Assembly (NCBI GenBank): GCA_023634235.1 | Contig: JAMKCF010000013.1 | Location: 15,315,705 to 15,379,704, forward strand | Direction: 5' to 3' | DNA: 64,000 bases | Source: Pisaster brevispinus | Taxonomy: Eukaryota > Echinodermata > Asteroidea > Forcipulatida > Asteriidae | Part shown: positions 32,506 through 44,700 of the stretch, one piece after another | Numbering within the stretch: the first letter of the stretch is position 1 | Layout of the letters: every line of letters starts with the position of its first letter | Position numbers and translations under genes: made by a program | Notes under the pieces: model-generated | What the model was told of the DNA's origin: nothing | Database searches by the model: none | The model's input: the letters and a program-made list of their open reading frames with translations, nothing else

Positions 32506-33186
32506 TTAGTCATCACCAGGAAACTGAATACAGAAGTTATGTACCCAATAAACTTTAATTAGGCGCCAATCACTGTGAGACATGTTGAAGTGCCAGTTTT
32601 ATCATCTTGGAGAGAACAGTAGAATGTGGAAACAAAGACGGCCACGAAAATATACACATTTTCAATTTGGAAGCACAATTTTTAGATTTGCTAAACTGTA
32701 ATCAGAAATATCATATCATATCTTGTTCATCATTTTATTACAGTGCTCTTGCAGGCCTTGAACTTCGCTCTTGAAGGGGCACGGCGATTTTCCTCTGGTA
32801 AGGGGCACTCTATGAGGAAAATGTTAATTTGTATCAGAACTTCGCAAAGGGCATCACAGCAAAAGCACAGGGCACCACAGCAATTGCTGTGGGTGCCTTG
32901 GGTATTATTTCGAGGCCTGCTATTGTATGTTACATTTGACATGAAGATTTAAAAGTTTTGAACTTTTTAATATGAGGTTAATTCATGACATACTCTCTGC
33001 ATGATCTTTTGTACGGTTCCAAATCAAATAAATTGGACTTTGGTCAACCTGAGAATAATTTCAATGAGTCCATTTTGTTATTTACTTGCAAAATTGCCTT
33101 AGACAGCCTTGTTAGTGACGATTAGTAATTCATTTAGGGTTGAACAGTAGTTTTAGATAGAGCACTGCTGTGGCAGGAGATTCTGT

Positions 33187-33239
33187 CCCCCCCCCCCCCC
33201 CCCGGAGATTTTATGTGTGTCACCCCCCCCCCCCCCATA
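33187..33239. repeat. Two poly-C tracts
   Basis: Two runs of about 15-16 C separated by GGAGATTTTATGTGTGTCA. Similar G or C runs lie at 8522, 9294, 12494, 35250, 37040, 48052 and 52740; several sit at the edges of repeats. Confidence 0.85.
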
Positions 33240-34469
33240 CAGCGAGCTGTGTACAAAATTTCTTTTGATAGCGCCCTCTTTTGAATCAACCTCCTTCAGC
33301 CCATGTTAATTTCCCATATGAAGCACCTTTCCTCTACATCAATCTATGGAGGGTGCACTGCACTCACGCGCATGCAGTAACTTGGTGAGAGTTCATAATT
33401 CCATTAAAGTCAATGGCCTGCTTTGATCTTAGTGACACAGCCCCCTATAATCCATAGGTCCCAGGTTCAAATCCTGCTTTAGTCATTTCTAATTTTGTTC
33501 AACTTGAAATCAATTTAAAACTTGCAACCCAATCATTTTCCCTTGTGGTTTATTACTTGATATGAAGATTAATTATAAATATAACAAATTTAATAGTGGG
33601 AATGGCCAATCCCACACAAACTATTTGGGGTGTTGACATAGTATGAAATATTTCTCATAAATATGAGTTGTATATGTCATAAATATCTCTTAGTTGGCAC
33701 TGGTCATAGTTATATTAGCCGTATAGGACATTATACGCTTATTCATTATGAGATACAAGTCAAAGTGATGACATAAGCTAATTCATAATTACAAAATATA
33801 CTTATGACTTAATTATGACTTGAATTTATCTGAGGAATTATGAATTTGTTGTTTTTCTTCTCAACCCCCTTGAATGCTCCTGTACTGTCGCTTGGTCAGC
33901 AACAAATATTAACAGACTGGTTTCCCGAATGTTTTGCTCAGTTCTTGAACACAATTTTTTCCCTCGGCAGTTTAATGAAATGTGCCATTTCCCCTTAATT
34001 TGCTATACCCGGAATCTAAACATGCAGAATTTCTCTGGCAGAACTGCAAATGTGCTGAAATTGATTAGTGGTGAAATGTGAATGGCGCCCTCTTTGGTCA
34101 ATAAAGTTTTTTACAAGTATGTCTAAGTTGCATTAGGGTCCCCATCCATTGCATGCCCCTTGCATGCCCCAAACTGTAACCGCTTTTATAAAATCTATGA
34201 AAGAATTTATCGACAGATTATGTAGGGCTGTGCATTTAGTCTGAAAATCACATTGGAGTGCGCTAGCCCTACTCATTTTGTAAAAACCGAAAAGCAACAA
34301 CAATCTGCATAGAGACCTCCCTAGGCCCAACAAGTTTTACAACAGTTTCTGCCAGTTTCTTCTGTTGCTACTTCAAACGAGTACAATAACTAGCGTATCC
34401 ACGGATTCTACCAAAAATGTAAAATAAACATACATGTATTATTTAAAAAAGACTCTACCGGTTCCAAAC

Positions 34470-35110
34470 CGAAAATGCTCTAAACATTCGCAAGCGTGGC
34501 TGGGGCGTGAGTGCATGGTGGGGCCGTTCGCGCCCGCTGACGGCCGCCGGAGATAATGAAATCCAAGGCACGTGTCGATATTTGGTGGCAACTAAATTTC
34601 GCGGGCTTAAACTCTTCACAAACTTGCATGTAGTCTTAGTTTACTTGAACAAATGACAAGACTTTTCAGTCCTGGACTGCAATAAATGACAAAGCACTCT
34701 ACTCACCGTTTCGACCACATCTCTTCGAATTTCTGTCCTCCATGGTTTTACACTTTACAGCACACCGGAAGAAGAATAATGTGCATTAAAAAAAACATGG
34801 CGTCCAAATCGTCTCACGGGATGACCTAGCCTTGGTCCAAGACGCTACTCTCAAACAGTTTTACGCGGTAGTTGGGGATCGAAGCACATTATGAAAGTAA
34901 AGGTCTTGACACGAAGACTAGATATAAACAGCGTGTCATTTGTCAATCACTTGGCATTAGCCACGGTGTATTGTTGTTGGCCGTACTTTGCTATTGTTGA
35001 GGAATTTAGCCAACCGACAATGGGCAGTTTGGATTTGGGTTTACGCGGACTTAATTTTCAGCGGCTCATGGAACTAGCCCGTACCCAAGGTGTGCGAGTG
35101 CAGCGTCCGG
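34470..35110. promoter_or_regulatory. Putative bidirectional CpG-rich promoter
   Basis: CpGs cluster densely at 34470-34610, with about 15 within 140 bases by eye, against sparse CpG in the surroundings. Between two divergent ATGs lies ACCGGAAG (ETS-type, about 34763) and AACATGGCG (YY1-type, about 34793). Both words are typical of divergent housekeeping promoters in animals. ATGs with strong initiation context sit on each side: minus strand at 34743 and plus strand at 35020. No following exon was identified for either transcript. Confidence 0.35.
34707..34743 (-). CDS. Candidate first coding exon, minus strand, unknown gene
   Basis: ATG in strong context (AAAACCATGG) opens MEDRNSKRCGRN and runs into a consensus donor, G|GTGAGT, at 34706. 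I do not recognise the protein and found no convincing downstream exon. It could equally be the first exon of a non-coding or short transcript. Support is start context, donor and CpG-rich surroundings only. Confidence 0.25.
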
Positions 35111-35127
35111 TCATTTCTTTATTGTAA
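35020..35127 (+). CDS. Candidate short ORF or first exon, plus strand, unknown
   Basis: ATG in good context (GACAATGG) opens MGSLDLGLRGLNFQRLMELA, followed by RTQG, an amphipathic-looking helix. It either ends at TAA at 35125-35127 (35 residues) or splices at CAAG|GTGTGC at 35089. The frame is also open upstream to an ATG at 34891. Not recognised. Confidence 0.25.
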   Translation: MGSLDLGLRGLNFQRLMELARTQGVRVQRPVISLL

Positions 35128-36105
35128 AGGAACAATTTTAAATTCCTGCTCGTTTTCCACAATTATGCATCTTAACTAGATAGAGGCAAACATCGAGCAA
35201 AAAAAACAAACAAACAAAAAGTAGTGAGGAGGCTGTTCTTTAGGGCGGCCGGGGGGGGGGGGGTGCAGTTAATGCCTAGAGGCTTCACGAGAGTTTTGGA
35301 ATTCTAAAAAACTGGCAACCTATATAAAATATCAACCTTTGCACCCCCAAACCACTTGAGAAGATGGTTCCCTGTTATGTGGAGGGATCAAAAGTTCGAA
35401 TTGCACTCATTTGAGATAAAAACCATTGTCTTTGAAAAGAGTTTTTAAAGGGGTTGAGGACTGCCTTTTTTGAAGTACCCCCTTTTAACAGTGGCATAAC
35501 AAGAAGAGGCCAGGAGGGTGGAGCCCACCCCCTTAGAATCCTTGTCCCCTCTCTTTTCATCTAAATGAGAAATGAGATCGAAATGCAAAAATGGTTTGAT
35601 ACATTCAAATAGCTCTCCAAATTACATCTTTGCCCCACATGCCACCCCAATGAAGGTTGTGCCATAATTGCCCTTTAAAGAAATATATTTTCTCAGCTAA
35701 AATTGGTTTGCTAAATACAAGACTCTAAACAGATTCCCAATTTGCCATTAAAACAAAGTGGGAGCATTGAACAATGCATAAAGGTATTTTAAAGGTTTTT
35801 TTATTATTATTATTCATGATTCATTAAAACTTTGTTATGCAATGACATCTGTACAGAACTACAATATGTATACATAGTATAGACAATGAATAAAAGCACT
35901 GCCTGTCATTTTAATTATAATTATGTATAATTTGTATTTACATAGTTAATTATGCAAAGCACTTAATAACCACTTGATCATGTTATTGTCCACTCCCTCA
36001 GATAAATCATAGACGAAGGACCAGAGTTCAATACCACAGTCTTATATCAGTTCTTGCTCAAGAGAACAGAAGGCATGCATGGGCAGAGATCAACTAGATG
36101 CATGC

Positions 36106-36235
36106 ATGCTGCTCACTACTGAATTTTGCGCTAGCGGGGCCCTAAGGAGAGGATGAGCCATAAGCGCAGAAATCCGCAGTAAGCAGCACCACGGAATTGG
36201 GCCCCGGGGTAAACTTGTAAGCGAAAAAACAAAAA
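36106..36235. repeat. Family C fragment
   Basis: Contains AAGCGCAGAAATCCGCAGTA, AGCAGCACCACGGAATTGGG and GTAAGCG words. The left end is unclear. Confidence 0.55.
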
Positions 36236-36419
36236 CCTGCTTACCAAATATATGTGCTAGTGCGAATTCTGACCGGTAAAAGAAATGAAAGTTTGTTATA
36301 CTTTGGCTGGTAAGTTATCTCTACTACGATATATTTGTCGGTACTAAGCAAATTTCTGTTGGATTCTGACAGATTCAGAAAATCTCTTACTCAAAGTAGT
36401 CAGGCATGATATTTTGACC

Positions 36420-36970
36420 TTTGGGGAAAAAAAGTAGGAAGATTTTATTGAGAACAGGGCTGACCTATATATGTACACACAGGTTAGTTTTTGATGAGTT
36501 TCCCAGACCATTTCATAACAATTTCCCTAATTTTTCTGAGAGCAAAACAATATGGAAATCAGATTAATACAGGAAGAATATCATGTCTGCTGCATATAAA
36601 CAAATAGTCAGGGTTACAGAAAAAGCAAGTAATTTGAGCTGAATTAAAAAAAGTTGGATATTTGTAGAAAGTTGATATGCATTAAGGAAAATTAAAAGAC
36701 TAGTAGTAGGCAGTTTATATTTAGAATTGTTAATCAGTCATAAAGTGCAATGAGGAGAAATTGTATAGGCAGGCATTATATGACCTTTGAAAAAAAAAAA
36801 AAAAAAAAACACAACCTAGGACAACATTGTTTGTAGAAGTGCCCACCCATGTATGGTGTAGGTTTTTATTTAAGGCTATTGAATAATATTTGTACTAAAT
36901 TTCTTTGAGGGCAAAAAAATCGGAAGCCAGATTACTAAGAAAGGAAGAACATTTTGCCTGCTCAGACTGT
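36420..36970. repeat. Dispersed repeat fragments, related to 42230-42400
   Basis: TTTGGGGAAAAAAAGTAGG, GATTTTATTGAGAACAGGGC and TGACCTATATATGTACAC correspond to TTGGAAAAAAGTAGGGACAT, TTATCGAGTGCAAGGGC and TGACCTTCATGTATACATGG at 42255-42315. A second partial copy starts at about 36860. Confidence 0.55.
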
Positions 36971-37514
36971 AGGGCTGAGGGGAAAAGAAACCGATAAGAA
37001 AGTCAGCTTGAGCATGGGCAGTGGGACTCTTTGGTTGATGGGGGGGGGGGGGGGGGGAGCAGAGGGGTTGATTTGCCCGAAATTTGACAAGGGAAAAAAG
37101 TACTTTTGCTTTCCCTGTCCACTTTCTATTTTGTTTTGCTATACCCATATTTTCCCTACTGATTTGCCTGAATTTCGGAGGGCATTTGCCCTCCCTGCCT
37201 ATGAACTTGAGTGTCACTGAAATTCCAAAGTGGTGACATGTGGTTAATATTTAAGCCATGGTTGAAGGCTGTGGCAGTGGGTTCGACCATGGTTTGACTT
37301 GTACTATACAAGTAGTTTAATTTAAACTGGGGGAGCTGTTGGGTTGGCATGAACGCACGTAATAATATGCTCCGTTTAGCTTTTAATCAGAAGCTAGTGA
37401 CAGCAGCTTGCATGAGTACGCCCCTAACAGCCATGAAAGTGTTTTAAGTTTAAGGTTAAAAGTTACTTCAACTGTAAGTTGGGTACCTAGCTGTAGTCTT
37501 AAGTTGGTTACACA

Positions 37515-37660
37515 CCTATGTTCTGACACCCCTAATGCATTTTCCTGATTCTAACCTGAAAACCCAACCCAACTCTAACCCTAGCATGTAGATCATGAGG
37601 GGGTTGTTGGAACATAAGGGTGTCCGAACATAAGGGTGTCCGAACATAGGGGTGAAGGGC
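37515..37660. repeat. Foldback element related to 26480-26660
   Basis: CTATGTTCTGACACCCCTAA at the left and GTCCGAACATAGGGGTG at the right, with CCAACCCAACTCTAACCCTA in the centre. Confidence 0.7.
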
Positions 37661-38507
37661 TGGTAAGTCATCCATACTGCTGAGGCTTATTAAGCCCATG
37701 CTATATTGTCACTCTGGATCCACCCCTGAATGCAATATTTTAATCGAAATTGTTAGAATTCACAAAAAGAGATTGAATTCCAAATTGCATTTGCTTTCAA
37801 TCTTATCCCAATGCTGATTGGAAACTTTGTTTACAGTAAAAACAATTTGTATGTAGCAAATTTGTACAGTTCAGTGAGATTGACCTTAAGGAAAACACAG
37901 ATCTTTAATATCAGCAGCCATCTTTGTCTGATTCCTCGCTTAAGCATATAGGTTTTAAGTGCCAACACTCAGTTAATAAAAGAAGGGTCCCGACTATTTC
38001 CAACCTAATGGATTGGTATGGAAGAAACAAATGCATTGTGATACAGGTCTAATTTATAGATTTGTTTTTAATATAAAAAAATAAACAACAGATTAAGACT
38101 AGTTCATATTTGGTCTGCAGACACAAAATAATATTTCTTGTTAATTCAAAAGATGTCCCTGAACTTAATTTTAAAAAGTTTTTGTAAAAAGCTCCCTTGA
38201 ATCTCAAAATGGCATGGCTTTTGAATGAACTGGCCACCAGAGTTAGAAGAAAAAAACAAAACAACAACAACAAAAAGTGTAATCGATAAACAGGCCAAAA
38301 ACCTTCATATGAACAAATAATGTTTGTACAACCTGCCCCAAAATCAGCAGAGGAAAAACAAAAAGAATACTTTATGCAAATTATATAATAAGGCAGTCCT
38401 GACTGTACAATAGGATAATAAATATTCATGAGATATACTAAAAAATAACAACTATGTTTTTTTTGGCTCAGTCTTGTTAGAAAAAATATCATGGAGCTGT
38501 GACAGTA

Positions 38508-38709
38508 CTATCTCACAGGTGAGAGAGTGACACAAAGACTCGTCACGACGAAATTTAGGAGTAATGCGAGTGTTACGTAAAGAGAACTAGATATTGCAGA
38601 GGGGCAGCTTGATCCGCGCAGGATGTTGTATCTACTTCCTGTGTCACGGTAAGGAGAGATCGTTGTTACTCCCTTCGGATCTTCAGTATTCTTCGGTAAC
38701 GGTTTCCCA
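38508..38709 (-). CDS. TIKI terminal exon (hydrophobic membrane tail)
   Basis: The minus-strand acceptor ttctacttgcag precedes 38709. The exon supplies the single base needed to complete T214 and then stays open for 66 codons to TAG at 38510-38508. It reads [20 protein letters not shown], a Ser/Tyr-rich spacer, then a roughly 20-residue hydrophobic segment (residues 257-276, rich in L, V, A) and ends SPVR. A C-terminal hydrophobic segment is what the family has as a membrane tether. There is no ATG, so start-codon-based ORF finders miss it. Support is acceptor, phase, composition and position; no homology search was run. Confidence 0.82.
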
Positions 38710-41700
38710 CTGCAAGTAGAAGAAAGAACGAAAGAAAATACATTTTATTTCTCACTGACGCCATTTACAGCCCCACACAAGTAAAACAATTTTTTATTTA
38801 AAAATACACCTGGATTACACAGTGTTTACTACTCAGACTCGATACTCAAACTCGAGTTCTGTTTTGAAGGTACTTGTACTTGTATTCGGTTAGCAAAGTA
38901 CTTGGACTCAAAGTCAGGCTCTTGTTATTCAACTTGAAATGTACCCTATCTCAAAGTCACATACTTGTTAACTCAACTTAAAATGTTCTCAGACTTGAAG
39001 TCAACTATGCATTATTCAACTTCATATATACCCATTCTTAAAGTCAAGTACTCATAACTCAACTTAAAAAGTACCTTGACTCAAAGTCACTTACTCATTA
39101 CTCAACTTAAAATATACTTTGACTCAAAGTCATGTACTAGTTACTCAACTTAAAATATACTTTGACTCAAAGTCATATACTAGTTACTCAACTTAAAATG
39201 CACCTTGACTCAAAGTCATGTACTAGTTACTCAACTTAAAATATACTTTGACTCAAAGTCATGTACTAGTTACTCAACTTAAAATGCACCTGGACTCAAA
39301 GTCATGTACTAGTTACTCAACTTAAAATATACTTTGACTCAAAGTCATGTACTAGTTACTCAACTTAAAATGTACCTTGACTCAAAGTCATGTACTAGTT
39401 ACTCAACTTAAAATGTACCTTGACTCAAAGTCATGTACTAGTTACTCAACTTAAAATGTACCTTGACTCAAAGGCACGTACTAGTTACTCAACTTAAAAT
39501 GTACCTTGACTCAAAGTCATGTACTAGTTACTCAACTTAAAATGTACCTTGACTCAAAGGCACGTACTTGTCACTCCCAGGCCTGATAATTCACAAGGCA
39601 ACATAGGCAATCACCTTAATGCCCTAGTCATTGCCTTGTTGCCCCATGAGATATTCCAGTACAAATTTATATTTTCCTAGTTGAAGTGCCAAGGAGAACC
39701 TGCCTTGCCCTTGTTTCAGGCTTGTACTCAACTTCAAATGTGCCCAGACTCATTTTTCCAAAATGGTGGTCATATTACGTTACATTGACAACCTGGCTGC
39801 CAGACAAACATTCCACGACTCACGCAATCATTGATCATCGGCGCCAGACTGCAGTAATACTAGTACAGTCATTACGTGCAAGTAAACATAAAGCTTGGAC
39901 ATATAAGCGCTCATATGCGACGACTAAAATTTGACATGTTGTCTGAGATCCAGGTAATGAGCTTCTATTTTTAGCGACAGTGTGGAGTGCCACTTTAAAC
40001 TTGAAGTGGATTTTTCCTTCTAAAAATTGCCCCTCCCAAATAAAATACTACATCTGCAATCCCAGTGGATTTCTTCCAATTGATAAAATCAATGCATTTT
40101 GGTTACAACCTCCAGCTCTTGCATAGCTTTAAAATCAATTCTCTCTTATAAAAACTTGCTCTCCTTGGCCCAAATTCCTTTCCAACACACCCACTCTTAC
40201 CAAACTCTTACAGGTGTATTTACACACAAGTATAAACATAAAGGAACTGCAACCCTTGATAATATTTCTGAGGGCTGAACGACTTTTATCCAAAAGTCAC
40301 ATGAATAATTCTGAAGGTGTATTAAGTCCCCATCCCCGGACCACTTAATACGGCAACTCTCTTTCGGCAACATTCCATCAACCATTTTCACAATCCACTC
40401 TTCCTAAAAGGCATCTGAAAAGGTTCCACCTCAAGGGGCTGGTTGAAATTCTTGGGGCTTCTTGAGATATGCCGAGCGGTGACACATTGCACACAAACAG
40501 CTTGGCGTACTTAAGAGGTTGGTGTGTGTGATCTAATTGAACCAATTTTATATATGCAGGCGTCTTTAAAAAATGCTCCAACTGCTGAATGCTGACGTTA
40601 CGATAATGAAAAACACATCAAGTGCTTCTGGACACTTGACAAAAGCTGCCCCTCAATCCATTCAATGCCCTCTTTCTGTTGCCAGCGTTTTTTTCCTTCC
40701 CTTCTTCCTATTCTCGGAATCAGCGTGTATGTTTTGACATTTTCTGCAAATAATTTGTCACATTACTGATTAGTAATGGGGGGTTGTAATTGATCCAATT
40801 GCATATATGCAGATCGGTACTGATGCAGATAGTCTTTCTAATGCCTGATGCTTCATAGAGGCACTGGAGGCAACTGCCTCAATGCCCCGTGGTCATTGCC
40901 TTGGTGCCCCTTGAAATGTTCCAATAGAAATTTACAATTTCCTCATAGAGGTGCCCTGTACAAAGGAGAACAACGCCTTGGTGCCCTTTCTCTTTCAAGA
41001 ACAAAGCATCATGTCTGCCTTTATGACACACAGAATGCTAAATGTTGATGTTGCAACAATGAAAACATACATCGAGCACCTTACAAAACTGTGAAAACAG
41101 CAATGCCCCGCCCCACGTAATGCCCCCTTTCTGTCCTGCAAGAAATTTTTCCTCTTTGAGACAGATGTATTTTTTTGGCGTGAATAATTTGTTACTAATG
41201 GGGCCGGGACGTAGTGATGCATTTTAGTATGTTTTCAAAATGATGTTTTGAGATTCGCAAGGACGCGTGTCTGAGAAAGAGGACAACAAAATAAAAGGTG
41301 GTAAGTCAATTTAAAAAAGAAATTAAAAAAGACTGGAAAATATGGTGGAATAAATGTGGCACAGAAGCAAAAACAGTGAATGATTGATGAAGAGCCTTCC
41401 ATCAGCGGTAGAGCAAAACAGTTAGGAAATGAAAATTGCTTGTACATTTTTAAATTGAATTTGCAGGTCTTTTTACCTCGTGAGGATGTGTATGGACCAA
41501 ATTGACTTATTGCGAAACAAGTAAAATAAACTGTTTTGTTCATTGTTGTTGTTATTACTATTATTTCTTTGGCCATTGATACAAGAAAACAACACACATG
41601 CAAAATACATACATCTATACGCTAAAAACCGTATGGGAGTCCTTGGAACGCTAGGTGGCAGCAGACTTACCAGGTACATTTCCATTGTTTACGTAGTTCT

Positions 41701-44700
41701 GAGCATGCGCACATTACCGAGAACAATGGATTTACCTGGTAAGTCTCCTACCAACTAGCATCTCAAAAGTTCCCCATTGTGATTATAAAAATGTTAATTG
41801 TGATGCAAGGAAAAGTCTCGTAGACAGCGCCCTCATGTGATCAAAAACACGGTTAAATTGAGATGAAGAGACTTTTTTATTCAAGGTACATTCCTTTGAG
41901 CAGTTCTGTCAACAGAACCATCATCAGTGTCTTTTAATTACTCCCCAGGTACCCAGAGCATTCCAACTCCGTATCTTCAGAGCAAACATCATCCCAAGAA
42001 TGTTTACAAATGGAAATCAAAGTCAATCAGAAAAATTAATTACAATTAATGACAACCTCTGGCAACAGACAGCGGGGCAGTCAGGGAATTTTTTCAAGGG
42101 GGAAGGGAAAAGAGGAGATTGGGGATGACTGAGAGCTGACTATAAAATCACTGTTTTTTCTGAAGATTTTGTAACACCAAGTACACTTCCAGCTATTGAC
42201 AACTCTGTATGTGATCATTTTAATAATAATAATAACAACAGGCATGAGATTTTGGTCCTTGGAAAAAAGTAGGGACATTTTATCGAGTGCAAGGGCTGAC
42301 CTTCATGTATACATGGGGTGAGCTTTAATCAGGCTATTTGATTACAAGTTTTCAAGATTTTTCCATTGCTTGTAATAATCATTTGGGAGGCTAATCATCC
42401 TTACTTGCAGATGAGAAGCTGAGTTGCCAAGGACCCGGATACAGCAAGTTCAAGCCCCAGGCATGCAAGAGGGCCTTGGCCAGCCAGCCATATCAACCCA
42501 GATACGATCACAGAGCATGAACCTGAGATCAAAAGTGTTTGATTTTTCCAGATGGAAAGGAAAACCAGAGAAAAAGCATAGGAGAGAACCAATGCACAAC
42601 TCTAGCCACTACATGGCCCTATAGCCAGGAATCGAACCAGGGCCACACTGGTGAGAGGCGAGTGCTTTACGCACTAGCCAACCCATGCCACTCATAATTA
42701 CAAGTAGACATCTGTCATTCTGCCATCATCTAGTTTTTAGTAAATGAATGTCGATTTTAACCAAATGAAGGTTAGAAGAGCACATAGTCAGGCGCCTTTC
42801 ACTGTGATTGCTTTTGCATAAAGGGAGACAGGCAACATGACAGTATGAAGGGGGCACTTTCTATACCTTGGCTTGGGTTCCAGCTCTGGCTTGAGCTCTG
42901 TCAAAAATTTTGGAACAGTGTGCAATTTGCACAGTGCTTCAACATCAAACAGAACCCAGAGCCTAGGCCAAGGTTTGGGAAAAAGCCACAGGTCGAGTAG
43001 GCGTTAGAACCTTCAAACGGTACCCATGGGAAATGCTTCCTTTAAACTGTGAATTTCCTGGACATCCTAAACCAGTTTACTCCCACCCCCATACATCACC
43101 ACTCTCATTCACATACTGGGTCATAATGCATACGCAAACAAATATAGCCCCCAACGAGGGTCTACGTCCACCCAATACAAGTGCCAATGTTTACTCTGTA
43201 AATTTGCTCACTTTTCAAGCAAAGCGGAAATGAATTAAGATGGACGTTTTGTTCAGAGCCATGTCATGAGGTCTTGGATCAATGCCTTTTATTTCCTTTT
43301 GCCTTAGCCATCAGAGGTGGTCCAGAGCTTGTAAACACCCAGCGATATTTGGACCTGGAGAGGTTTTTGGCAGCAGCCATTTTCATCTTGTATCTGGTAC
43401 CATTAATGACTGCTAATATTCATTACACAAAAGGGTACCAGCCTAGTTTCCCTTTGAGCCTCAGTTTGAACACATTAATTTGAATAGAGGAGTAAAAACC
43501 AAATTGCTGCACTGTAATGGAGAACGTTATAAAAAAAAATAAAAAAATAAATACAAAAAATCTCAAATCAACACGATAGGCCTCTCTAGGTTTTCAATGC
43601 ACACTGCGCCATAGACTCTGAGAAATTTTTCACTTACAAAATTGCTCTACTTTGAGAAAAGTGTTAGGCTGTGCTTAATCCTACAAACCATCCCAAAACC
43701 TTCAAAATCCAAGTTTATGATTTTGTATTATTATGTTGGACCGAGGACTGATCATGCTTTACATTGGGTCAGGCAAATCACCAAAAGTTTGGGTGTTGAG
43801 TTACCATATATGGTGTTTGATTTTGTTCAAAGAGTCAGGAAGGATCCTAGTAAAATTGAGATTAGTTGTTGAAAAATTCTGAACAACTTACGTGAGTGGG
43901 ACCCAGAGGTCGATGAATTTACGCTCCAGCTTGCTGTCTATGACCTCCGGAGTCTCTACAGACGCATCTTTCTGGGGCGGCTCGTTGGCCGGGTACTCTT
44001 GCTGAAGGTTCTTCTTCTTCTTTCTCCGTCTTCGCAGTCGTTGCTTCTTGCCTCTGGATGTGGTCTCCGTGGCACCCAGGAGCCAGTTGAGATCATCTGA
44101 GGTCATCTCAGAGTGCTTTCTGCAAATGGTTGATCAAATTGGGTACTCATGATTATTAAAGCTAAGTACAGTTTTGTCAAAGTTGAAACTTGCTTTGTGA
44201 CGAGGCAATAAGAGGAACTATTGTGGTAGAGACTTGTAAGTTTTCCCCCCATAGTCATAAGGACTCTATCTATTGGAAAATGAGTGGATCACAAAACTGA
44301 ATTTGACCTTGGAGCCCCTCTTTCAGTATCAACAAGAATAAAACCACTTCAAAAAACATTTGTTTGTTTTTGTGATGGTTAAGAGGATTTTAAGATGAGT
44401 TGCTGAAAGTGTCTGAAAGCATTGTGTCAAATTCCGAGAAGTGGAAAGAAAAAAAAACACACCATTGAGCAAGGTGTTGGAATAGAACACTTTGGTGTAG
44501 TTATTTCTGAAACCTTCACTAATGGATTTAAGAAAAGTGAAAGATTTCAATTTAAAGTTGCTTTGGGTCAGACTTTTCTCTTATTCTTGTTTTCAAAGGA
44601 AAGAAAAGGCTCTTGTTGAACTCATCCCTGCTCTATAATTAAAATTGTGCGGTGTTTGAAAAAAACAACAACTTGGGCTGCTGCAAAAGGTCAACTGTGG

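Larger units (their letters stand above)
30831..38507. other. Intergenic region between convergent P4HTM and TIKI
   Basis: Contains degenerate spaced repeats (31660-32065), SINE-1 (32142-32505), a family D copy (32742-32925), poly-C tracts (33187-33240), an A/T-rich stretch with repeated CATAA/TTATG words (33640-33850), a CpG-rich divergent-promoter candidate (34470-35110), and related repeats at 36420-36700, 36860-36970 and 37515-37655. The TIKI 3' UTR must run leftward from 38507. I could not fix its end: several reverse AATAAA words exist (for example near 36866 and 36444) and none stands out. Confidence 0.6.
38710..43891 (-). other. Last TIKI intron (5.2 kb)
   Basis: Contains the 43-bp tandem array just upstream of the terminal exon, family D copies (39578-39735 and 40846-41040), a short foldback at 41666-41746, a tRNA-headed SINE on the minus strand (42600-42695) and otherwise featureless DNA. 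Confidence 0.75.

Noticed and set aside
34133..34333. Minus-strand ORF as the second exon after the 34707 donor
   Set aside because: Its acceptor-like sequence is out of clear phase and the translation resembles no domain, so I could not support the join.
36876..37217. 113-codon minus-strand ORF
   Set aside because: Spans a G-run and a dispersed-repeat fragment; composition is not protein-like.
38049..38492. 147-codon minus-strand ORF just below the TIKI stop
   Set aside because: A/T-rich composition, many F, Y and C residues, no recognisable domain; it lies in the expected 3' UTR.
38830..39572. CRISPR-like appearance of the 43-bp array
   Set aside because: Units abut directly with no unique spacers, and the genome is clearly eukaryotic.
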